Source of the DNA: Shewanella halotolerans
GTDB taxonomy: Bacteria; Pseudomonadota; Gammaproteobacteria; Enterobacterales; Shewanellaceae
Reading direction: 5' to 3'
NCBI RefSeq assembly: GCF_019457535.1
Contig: NZ_CP080417.1
Span: 3,782,001-3,846,000, forward strand
DNA: 64,000 nucleotides
Each line of letters begins with the position of its first letter. Within the stretch, counting starts at the first letter, position 1. Below are positions 1-5,497 of this stretch, piece by piece. A program made the translations under genes and the position numbers. A model generated the notes under the pieces. That model was not told the origin of the DNA. It searched no databases and saw only the letters and a program-made list of their open reading frames with translations.

Positions 1-15
1 TGCGTCGAAGTTCAT
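1..15 (-). CDS. 5' end of a cassette gene clipped by the window edge
   Basis: Only five codons are visible (M-N-F-D-A) running off the left edge. A good ribosome binding site (AGGAG) lies just upstream on the minus strand, and the start sits immediately after an attC site, as expected for the next cassette gene in the array. Nothing can be said about function. Confidence 0.45.
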
Positions 16-28
16 ATTTCTCCTGTAA

Positions 29-127
29 GGCTAACGCTTTGCTAATTGGCTGCCGCAGCGTAGCGTAGGCAGTCCAGTGGAGGCCACGCTGTTTGTGGCC
101 GGAACGAAATTAAGCAACTTGTTATGT
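29..127 (-). repeat. attC recombination site
   Basis: Ends are gctaacgc (left) and cttgttatg (right), which on the minus strand read as the R'' (CATAACAAG) and R' (GCGTTAGC) boxes of an integron attC. The arms between them are imperfectly complementary (tgccgcagcg, gtggcc blocks). It lies directly downstream of the 129-545 gene, where a cassette carries its attC. Confidence 0.75.
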
Positions 128-128
128 T

Positions 129-545
129 TTACCACACCGATACCTTTGTCTCGATGTAGATTGAATGCTCATCCAGTTCACCAGTTGGTAGCAAAGTGAC
201 TGACTCGATCTGAACTAATTTACCATCGAGAACGCTATCAGAAAGCCAAAAATCTTCTCTGGCTACTGAATACTCTGGTTGCCCCATGCTGCCCGGATAC
301 GCACCATTTAGATCGTCATCCAATGGCTCGATTGCAACGATATCGTAAAGCTGGCCATCTTCTACAACTGGGCCAACGTGTGTAATTTTGCCTTTTGAAA
401 TATCCGGTGACAGTGAAGCCCACCATTCAGAGGTGCCAATATGAGGGTGTTCAGCAAAAAATTCTGGAAATGACGATTGAAGATCTTTGTTTAATTCAGA
501 AGCCCAATCAGCACTTTCTTTTTCTAGGTCGAAGATTACATCCAT
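129..545 (-). CDS. Integron cassette protein, unknown function, 138 aa
   Basis: A 138-residue acidic, soluble-looking protein with no signal peptide or membrane segment and no motif I recognise. The ATG has an AAAGGA ribosome binding site a few bases upstream. The open frame fills the space between two attC sites and reads on the minus strand like all genes of this array, which supports it as a gene cassette. The central part is rich in Asp/Glu and Trp. It could be a small cytosolic accessory protein or an immunity-type protein, but no function can be assigned from sequence. Confidence 0.7.
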   Translation of the reverse strand: MDVIFDLEKESADWASELNKDLQSSFPEFFAEHPHIGTSEWWASLSPDISKGKITHVGPVVEDGQLYDIVAIEPLDDDLNGAYPGSMGQPEYSVAREDFWLSDSVLDGKLVQIESVTLLPTGELDEHSIYIETKVSVW

Positions 546-561
546 GTCATTTCCTTTAAAA

Positions 562-642
562 CATACGCCCCACTTAAGGGCAAATACCGCAGGCTAAACT
601 AAAGAGCGCAGCGACTGAGAGCCTGCGAGTATTTGTCCCAGT
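562..642 (-). repeat. attC site, left part, interrupted by an IS110-type element
   Basis: The arms at 578-595 and 620-639 are complementary (gggcaaatac.cgcaggct with agcctgcg.agtatttgtccc) and form the body of an attC hairpin. The expected CTTGTTAT end is missing here and appears instead at 1851-1860, beyond the insertion sequence. The outer end reads catacgcc where a typical site would have taacgcc, so the site may already have been degenerate. Confidence 0.6.
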
Positions 643-644
643 GT

Positions 645-873
645 GCGCAGCACACGACTACAGTGGCTTGTATGGTTAATCCTGTTCCATTTTAGGGTAA
701 ATTGGAGGCCCACCCTCAATGGCCGTTGAGGGTCTTTATGCAGTAGCTCGATTGAATGGCGGCTCCTCTTACGAGAGACCGGTAACAAGTGAGTAGCGCT
801 GCATAACTCCTAGCAATAACTCGAACAGTCATTGGGGCCTCGAGCCCGTATAGCAAGGCAGAGTAAGCTTATA
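645..873 (+). ncRNA. Candidate bridge (seek) RNA region of the IS110 element
   Basis: A non-coding stretch of about 230 bp between the IS left end and the transposase start. It holds a perfect 8-bp hairpin (712-719 with 726-733, accctcaa/ttgagggt) and further short stems (around 640-655, and gctcctcttacgagag near 760). IS110-group elements are known to express a structured guide RNA from this position. Position and structure are seen; the RNA itself, its promoter and its target/donor loops are inferred. Confidence 0.4.
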
Positions 874-1827
874 ATGAACAACCATAAAAACCAAACTGAA
901 ATCAATGTCGGCGTTGATGTCGGTAAGTCACAGCTCGATATCGTTCTACATCCACTCGACCTACATTTATCTATCCCAAATGACCCTGAACATATCCAGA
1001 AAGTCATTCAGGTACTTAAGAAGCATCCGGTAAAACGCATCGTCACTGAGGCGACGGGTCGTTATGAGCATGCCTTTGTCTTTGCCTGCGATAAAGCTAA
1101 TTTACCCGTTGTTATCGTCAATCCAATCAAAGTTCGTCGCTTTGCCTAAGCTATCGGTGTCATGGCGAAAACAGACAGAATTGATGCTTCAGTCATCGCT
1201 CAATTTTCGGCAATCATTAAACCTGAGATAAAGCAACTTCCGGATGAACAGTCAAAAATAATCAAAGACTTACTAATCAGACGAACTCAGCTACTTGAAA
1301 TGGCAACAATGGAAAAAAATCGTCTCCAAATCATGCCCAAAGAGCTTCATAAATCAATTAATACTTTGCTTAAATCACTTAACCAGCAAATAGATAAACT
1401 TACGGAAAAACTCGATAAGCTCGTAGCCCAGGTCAAAGAATGGCGCGTCAAATCGGAAATATTGACGAGTGTTCCTGGGGTGGGGAAAGTGCTTTCCTAC
1501 ACTCTGCTTAGTGAAATGCCAGAGTTAGGAAAACTAAACCGAAAAGAAATTGCCGCCCTAGTTGGTGTCGCTCCCATGAACCGCGAAAGTGGTTCTTACA
1601 AGGGTAAACGCAGGATCCGTGGTGGTCGCCACAGAATACGTACAGTCATGTTTATGGCGATGATGTCTGCCATACAGTGTAATCCTGTTTTTAAGCGCTA
1701 TTACCAGCGTCTCAAAGCGGCTGGAAAAATGCCGAAAGTAGCACTGATCGCCTGCATGCGAAAGCTCATCGTGATCTTGAATACCATGCTTAAAAGCGAG
1801 GAGCTGTGGTGCGCAAAAAACGGATAA
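874..1827 (+). pseudogene. IS110-family transposase interrupted by an in-frame stop
   Basis: Two open frames (874-1149 and 1162-1827) are in the same phase and join into one full-length DEDD transposase of about 317 codons. The single break is a TAA at 1147-1149, in the conserved block between VNPIKVRRFA and AKTDRIDA, where relatives have a Lys or Arg. One A-to-T or C-to-T change explains it. The N-terminal half keeps the RuvC-like acidic residues (GVDVGKSQLD, TEATGRYE, KTDRIDA). The C-terminal Tnp20 half keeps the PGVGKVLSYTLLSE and GSYKGKRRIRGGR blocks with the presumed catalytic serine. The rest looks intact, so the inactivation is probably recent, unless the stop is read through. Confidence 0.85.
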
Positions 1828-1850
1828 ATATATTGACTAAACACCACAGT

Positions 1851-1862
1851 CACTTGTTATAT
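1851..1862 (-). repeat. attC R'' end separated from its body by the IS
   Basis: cacttgttatat reads ATATAACAAGTG on the minus strand, the usual R'' start of an attC. It overlaps the stop codon of the 1857-2120 gene and continues directly into the IS right end. Confidence 0.55.
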
Positions 1863-2120
1863 GGCATGAGCTTCAACGAAGTAGCTACTTTTATCAAAAT
1901 CCCAGCTGATTGGTTTTACCAAGAAAGGATTGAGAAAGTCCGTATTTGCTGCAAGAACTGGATAGCACCCAAACATGGGTTGATCAGGGTTGGTTTCACC
2001 AAACTCTTTCTTAAACGCGTCCAACTCAAAATCCCAAAGCTCGTTTTCAGCAACAAGCTCTTCTGTTTCCTCTGAGTACTCAGCGATATAACGCCTCACT
2101 TTATACTTTTCGTCGATCAT
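1857..2120 (-). CDS. Integron cassette protein, unknown function, 87 aa
   Basis: The frame is open further upstream into the attC, but the first sensible start is the ATG at 2118-2120 (MIDEKYKV), just after the attC junction. The product is 87 residues, acidic, soluble, with a pattern of alternating Tyr/Glu and a C-terminal KSSYFVEAHAI tail. The stop codon lies inside the R'' box of the downstream attC, a common cassette economy. I do not recognise a named domain with confidence. It resembles small cassette proteins of the 'DExYxV' type seen in Vibrio and Shewanella arrays. Confidence 0.65.
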   Translation of the reverse strand: MIDEKYKVRRYIAEYSEETEELVAENELWDFELDAFKKEFGETNPDQPMFGCYPVLAANTDFLNPFLVKPISWDFDKSSYFVEAHAI

Positions 2121-2129
2121 CTGCTTGCC

Positions 2130-2215
2130 ATATAACGCCTGCGTTTGGGGCTGGAGCCGCGTAGCGGCGGAAGTCCCAGCACCGAAGGTGCGAACAACAC
2201 GCACTGGTTAGGCGA
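2130..2215 (-). repeat. attC recombination site
   Basis: taacgcct at the left and ggttaggcg at the right give the R' and R'' boxes. Between them, internal arms such as ctggagccgcgtagcggcgg and cagcaccgaaggtgcg form hairpins. Confidence 0.75.
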
Positions 2216-2216
2216 T

Positions 2217-2621
2217 TTATAGATTAAGTTTGCTGATAACACTGGATAATGTTGCTTCATTTTTAGTGTCTTTTACTGATGCTAAAAGATCTACCGCCAT
2301 TTCAGCCAGGTCAGGATTGTCGCATTTTGTGTATTTGTAAATTAACTCTTTGAATCTACCAAGAGTGATATTTCTCTCAATTTCAATAGAGTATAAATCC
2401 TGTGAAATATTCCATATGTACGAGATCAACTTCCTGAGCCCACTACAATTACTCCCTTCATAGCTGAAAATCCATAAATCTCCTGAACTATCGATGATAT
2501 GCTCTGTGAGGTTTCTTTGAATATTGTAGGGAACAATGGCTTTATCACCGCTAATTTCTCCATAGAACTTATCAAGAACAAATAGGTTGCTCTGTCTTAG
2601 TTCAATTATTGGATAATTCAT
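2217..2621 (-). CDS. Integron cassette protein, unknown function, 134 aa
   Basis: The start chosen is the ATG at 2619-2621 (MNYPIIEL), because GGAG lies 6 bases upstream of it; a second ATG four codons earlier has no such site. The product is 134 residues, soluble, with a mixed alpha/beta look and an alpha-helical C-terminus (NPDLAEMAVDLLASVKDTKNEA region). No signal peptide, transmembrane helix or known catalytic motif is visible. It is AT-rich compared with chromosomal genes after 5.5 kb, consistent with cassette origin. The family is not recognised. Confidence 0.68.
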   Translation of the reverse strand: MNYPIIELRQSNLFVLDKFYGEISGDKAIVPYNIQRNLTEHIIDSSGDLWIFSYEGSNCSGLRKLISYIWNISQDLYSIEIERNITLGRFKELIYKYTKCDNPDLAEMAVDLLASVKDTKNEATLSSVISKLNL

Positions 2622-2635
2622 GTCGATCTCCATTC

Positions 2636-2737
2636 GCCTAACGCCCTGTTATGGGGCGGATTAAGCTTGGCTATACTAGCGAAGAATGAGCATCAGCCAA
2701 GCATTAAGACGTCCATTCCATAAACAGCTTGTTATAT
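2636..2737 (-). repeat. attC recombination site
   Basis: The left box is cctaacgcc and the right box cttgttatatg. The inner arms pair as aagcttggct with agccaagcatt. The site overlaps the stop codon of the next cassette gene. Confidence 0.75.
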
Positions 2738-3163
2738 GAATTTACCGTATAAGCCTTGAATGCTAAACTCATAACTAGAAAATTGCTCAGAACTTGAAAT
2801 ATCCATACATGTTATTTTAAAAGAAACTTTAACAGCCCCTTCTGGCAAAGCTAAATCATTAAAACATTGATCAACAAAGCCACCATCTGAATTTCTAACT
2901 TCCGCTGAGATTTTAATAGAGCTAAGTTTTTCAAATTCCAATGATGAGACCTCTCCAGAAATAACCAAGTGTGAAGAGCCTGAATCTCTAGTAACAATCC
3001 TATTAGAACTATTAAGAACTTGAAATTTTTCTATCTTATGGGCAATTTCAATACGGTCTTCATGAAAGAGAGATTCAACAAAAACCATTCCATTTAGAAT
3101 CAATGCGGCAGCAAGAGAAAAGCCGATCCCCCATAGAAATCCACTAATCAATTTATTTTTCAC
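2732..3163 (-). CDS. Integron cassette protein with one N-terminal membrane anchor, 143 aa
   Basis: The best start is GTG at 3161-3163, preceded by a strong GGAGGT site four bases away; the longer ATG start lies inside the attC. Residues about 5-30 (LISGFLWGIGFSLAAALILNG) form one hydrophobic helix, so the protein is probably anchored in the inner membrane with a periplasmic domain of about 110 residues rich in beta-prone segments. Two Cys (QCFNDL and ITCMD) could form a disulphide. No known family is recognised. An envelope-directed cassette product fits the general bias of integron cassettes towards surface functions. Confidence 0.68.
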   Translation of the reverse strand: MKNKLISGFLWGIGFSLAAALILNGMVFVESLFHEDRIEIAHKIEKFQVLNSSNRIVTRDSGSSHLVISGEVSSLEFEKLSSIKISAEVRNSDGGFVDQCFNDLALPEGAVKVSFKITCMDISSSEQFSSYEFSIQGLYGKFI

Positions 3164-3180
3164 CGAACCTCCGTATTCAT

Positions 3181-3269
3181 ATAACGCCCACATAAAAGGC
3201 CGACTGGAGCGCAGCGTAAGGAGGTCCAGCGGAACAAAGTGGAGCGATTTTTGATGTGTTTGTTAAGGT
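3181..3269 (-). repeat. attC recombination site
   Basis: Left box ataacgcc, right box tttgttaagg; inner arms include gactggagcgcagcg and aggaggtccagcgg. Confidence 0.72.
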
Positions 3270-3754
3270 TTGACCTCGATTATAAAACCATGAGTGGAAT
3301 CACCGATGCCGCTCCACCAACCAAAAAATGTTAGAACATAAGTGCCCGGATCAAGTTCTAGCTCCAGGCTTTGTGTGCCTAAAGCCTTTATAGGCTGGAC
3401 ATTTTCAACCGGCACATTCCATAAGCTTGTATCTGGCCCCACGTCATAATCATTTAGATCTGAAGGGGTAACCTTTGAGATCATATACTCAATATACTTG
3501 ACCTTCGCTGGAAGCGGCATAATCAGTTCAAGTTTTACAGGACTCGAAACCTGAAGCGGCGCTTTTGCAGATGGCCATGCTATTGGGTCACTGCACATCG
3601 TTCCGGAACCAAGCGGCCAGCAAAAGCCACCAACTCGTGATTCTTGTGACTGCCCTTCTATTACGATAGTTGCCGTTGGCACTTCATCAAAGCTTGGTGA
3701 TGATGCGCAACCAGCCAAGATCATAAAAATTATTGATATTAAAATTCGATGCAT
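3263..3754 (-). CDS. Integron cassette lipoprotein, unknown function, 163 aa
   Basis: The N-terminus (MHRILISIIFMILAGCASS) is a lipoprotein signal with lipobox LAGC and Cys16 as the acylated residue. Ser-Ser follows, so outer-membrane sorting is expected. The mature part is beta-rich, has two Cys (GFCWPL and GTMCSD) and a C-terminal beta-sandwich-like pattern ending in GFIIEVKP. No enzyme motif is visible. The gene sits between two attC sites and is read like its neighbours. The ribosome binding site is weak, so the start is set by the signal peptide. Confidence 0.7.
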   Translation of the reverse strand: MHRILISIIFMILAGCASSPSFDEVPTATIVIEGQSQESRVGGFCWPLGSGTMCSDPIAWPSAKAPLQVSSPVKLELIMPLPAKVKYIEYMISKVTPSDLNDYDVGPDTSLWNVPVENVQPIKALGTQSLELELDPGTYVLTFFGWWSGIGDSTHGFIIEVKP

Positions 3755-3766
3755 ATTCTTGTGTAA

Positions 3767-3839
3767 CCTTAACGCCCAAAGCAGCGGCGCGCGTTAGCGC
3801 GTCCAGCCCGCAGGGCGATGCTGCCTTTGTTTGTTATGT
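3767..3839 (-). repeat. attC recombination site
   Basis: Left box cttaacgcc, right box tttgttatg. Inner arms caaagcagcggcgcgc and ctgcctttg pair. It is one of the shorter attC sites of the array (about 73 bp). Confidence 0.75.
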
Positions 3840-3841
3840 TT

Positions 3842-4123
3842 TTATTCCGAGACAATTTTAATGCCTCTGTTTTCTGCAACACCTTCATTGAAGATGGCGA
3901 GTACTTTTAGCTGAAATTCAGCCATATGTTCTGGAGCGGTACCTGTATTGATACTATGAATTGTATATGGAGGTTCAATTGAGTTTATATCCCCAGTAAC
4001 CACACTATCTGCCAGGGCATCAAGGTTTCTCCCGTGCCACTCTGGCGCTTTTACCTGGGGGAGGAACATGTTGTAGAAATCCTCCTCTTTCTCAATTTTT
4101 TTCCAGTCAACGAGTATCTCCAT
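3842..4123 (-). CDS. Barstar-family protein (ribonuclease-inhibitor fold), 93 aa
   Basis: The 93-residue product carries the barstar core: a short N-terminal strand/helix, then WHGRNLDALADSV at about residues 29-41, equivalent to the (Y/W)xGxNLDALxD signature of barstar. Barstar-family proteins bind and block barnase-type ribonucleases. Stand-alone homologues occur as immunity proteins for secreted RNase toxins or as antitoxins. No partner RNase gene is present in the array. Without the cognate toxin, an orphan immunity role (protection from a neighbour's toxin) is a reasonable inference. Family call is firm; role is not. Confidence 0.8.
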   Translation of the reverse strand: MEILVDWKKIEKEEDFYNMFLPQVKAPEWHGRNLDALADSVVTGDINSIEPPYTIHSINTGTAPEHMAEFQLKVLAIFNEGVAENRGIKIVSE

Positions 4124-4137
4124 GATTCATCCTGAAA

Positions 4138-4232
4138 CATAACGCCGCCAGCAGCGGCCGTAGTGGAGGCGCGAAGCGCCGGAACGGAGGTCCAGCCCAC
4201 GCAGTGGGCGTTGCTGGCTGGCCTTGTTATGC
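4138..4232 (-). repeat. attC recombination site
   Basis: Left box cataacgcc, right box ccttgttatgc. Strong inner arms: gccagcagcgg with cgttgctggctgg. The middle carries gaggcgcgaagcgccggaac. Confidence 0.78.
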
Positions 4233-4490
4233 ATTTTTACCCCAAGCGCCCGCATCCAGACCCGCCTGCAAATATTTCTGAAACTTATCATCTTCCAGAT
4301 TGAAGAAGTCATAGCCGGTTTTCTTGAACCCATCAACTTCGGGGCTTTCTACTTTACCAATGCCTCCATTAGCCTCAGAGTATTCTGCTTGGAGAATATA
4401 GAGAAGTTGATAAAACCTAAAATCTGGATTGGCCTTCCATATCCTACCTATCAAATTTAAGATCTCATCAATCCTTTCAGGGTCTCTCAT
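4227..4490 (-). CDS. First cassette of array 1, small protein of unknown function, 87 aa
   Basis: An 87-residue soluble protein beginning MRDPERIDEILNLIGRIW. This 'MRDPxRI...IxxxW...PDxRxxQLL' opening is shared by a family of small hypothetical proteins, but I know no biochemical role for it. The gene is the cassette directly next to the attI-like leader: its start lies about 25 bases inside the G/TTATGC crossover point. It would therefore be the first gene served by any cassette promoter in the leader. Confidence 0.7.
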   Translation of the reverse strand: MRDPERIDEILNLIGRIWKANPDFRFYQLLYILQAEYSEANGGIGKVESPEVDGFKKTGYDFFNLEDDKFQKYLQAGLDAGAWGKNA

Positions 4491-4508
4491 GATTTAATTT
4501 CCATTTAA

Positions 4509-4661
4509 TGCATAACAGCTTATTAGTGCGCATGCGCGTTTACCTCGTTGGACCAGTGAAAACGCGCACAGTTAACTATTTGTATGTAATGAACTTATCA
4601 GCATATTGCCAAATATACCATCTGCAAAAACGCGCATGCGCGTTTTCCAAACCTATTATCT
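4509..4661 (-). other. attI-like integron leader, copy 1
   Basis: This 153-bp block is repeated, inverted, at 50955-51107 with 7 mismatches. Read on the minus strand, it ends at AGCTG/TTATGCA, and the two copies diverge right after that point, each into a different cassette. That is what an attI site with different first cassettes would show. It contains a perfect 20-bp palindrome (4626-4645, aaaacgcgcatgcgcgtttt) and other copies of the half-site aacgcgc. It lies between the cassette array and an integrase gene start, as attI should. Confidence 0.75.
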
Positions 4662-4772
4662 CAAGTAGTCAACACATAACTGATTGATAAAAATGAATTA
4701 TACGGATTAGTACATGTATAAACGCGCAAAATTATTTCACTATTTTCCTTGATATTCGGAAACACTAAATAA

Positions 4773-4792
4773 TACTGTATAAATAAACAGTA
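4773..4792 (+). promoter_or_regulatory. LexA (SOS) box in front of the integrase remnant
   Basis: tactgtataaataaacagta matches the LexA consensus CTGT-N8-ACAG perfectly, with the extended TA/TA flanks. It lies 20 bases upstream of the intI start codon. SOS control of integron integrases through a LexA box in this place is established for other integrons. Confidence 0.85.
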
Positions 4793-4811
4793 CATTAGAA
4801 ATGAGGTAATC

Positions 4812-4988
4812 ATGAGTCTAAAAAGCCCATTTCTAATCGGTGTTCAAGAAACAATGCGTATGCGTGGTTACAGTATTAGGAATAGTCGGGCCAGAGTAAA
4901 CTTTTACTTACTTGCTGCAAATGCCGGTTGTGGCTACAAGAAATCCCCATCGAAGTTGCCGAAATGCGCAGATGAAAATGCCGTATAG
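4812..4988 (+). pseudogene. intI: Truncated integron integrase (intI), first ~23 codons only
   Basis: The first residues, MSLKSPFLIGVQETMRMRGY, match the N-terminus of Shewanella-type integron integrases (tyrosine recombinases of about 320 residues). After SIR (codon 23) the similarity ends: the expected TEKTY-type continuation is replaced by unrelated sequence and the frame stops at codon 59. The core-binding and catalytic domains, with the R-H-R-Y residues, are absent, so the product cannot recombine DNA. The ribosome binding site (AATGAGG) and the upstream LexA box are intact. Orientation is divergent from the cassette array, as in a normal integron. Deletion or rearrangement near 4881 is inferred. 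Confidence 0.82.
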
Positions 4989-5060
4989 CCATCATGGACG
5001 ATGGCTAAGGCTCGGAGGGACAGGAGTCCCATCCGAGTCGTTAGGCGATTTTCATTGAAG
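4972..5060. repeat. Multi-hairpin element abutting the intI break
   Basis: An outer pair (gaaaatgcc near 4975 with ggcgattttc near 5045) encloses two hairpins: tagccatc/cgatggcta and ctcggagggac/tcccatccgag. It lies about 90 bp past the point where integrase similarity ends. It may be a repeat element linked to the rearrangement. Confidence 0.5.
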
Positions 5061-5497
5061 CATGAGGATCAACAACTTCGTCGGGGGCGTCAGGGTGGAT
5101 GCAAGGGCGAAGGTCATGTCAATGACCGTTTTGAGCGAGAGGCATGGATGCCGAACTGGCTTTTTACAAGGAAGTATTTGGCGAGGACGAGCAGTCCTCC
5201 TTGTCCGGGTGTGGGATGGAATCCCACGACGTTCATCTTCAAACGGAGTTTGAAAATCAAGCAAATGGTCATAGCTCCTATCCATCCCACAACATGGGAA
5301 GACTCAAACGACTTACCTTGACCGTCAGGTCGCACATCCCCAGGTGTGGGATGGAATCCCACTCCGCTAATCCAAACGGAGTTTGGAAAACGAATGAACG
5401 TCCGCATTCATAAAAATATCAACCACTTCCCTAAGTGCCTATACTGCAAGTACAATGATAACCCTTAGGAAAAGTTGGCAAGACCAAAGGAAAGGCG
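4989..5497. other. Gene-free stretch with a duplicated hairpin repeat
   Basis: Several short overlapping frames exist on both strands, but none has a convincing start or family. The region holds two copies of a ~55-bp unit (5207-5260 and 5342-5395). Each has the palindrome gtgggatggaatcccac (5211-5227 and 5346-5362) followed by aaacggagttt. These look like dispersed REP-type repeats at the border between cassette array and chromosome. Confidence 0.6.

Larger units (their letters stand above)
643..1850 (+). mobile_element. IS110-family insertion sequence inside an attC site (approximate ends)
   Basis: About 1.2 kb of foreign sequence splits an attC: the hairpin body lies left of 642 and the R'' end (cacttgttat) lies at 1851-1860. 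Inside is a DEDD transposase gene on the plus strand, a long structured non-coding stretch in front of it (about 230 bp) and almost none behind it (about 23 bp). A long 5' non-coding end is the IS110-subgroup layout that houses the bridge (seek) RNA. Exact ends cannot be fixed, because this family lacks clear terminal inverted repeats. attC-targeting is known for IS1111-attC relatives. Confidence 0.7.

Noticed and set aside
1..4661. Prophage or genomic island with integrase
   Set aside because: Small single genes separated by attC hairpins and all in one direction fit an integron array; no phage structural gene is present.
5001..5413. Cluster of overlapping small frames on both strands
   Set aside because: They arise from hairpin repeats; none has a good start or a homologue I recognise.
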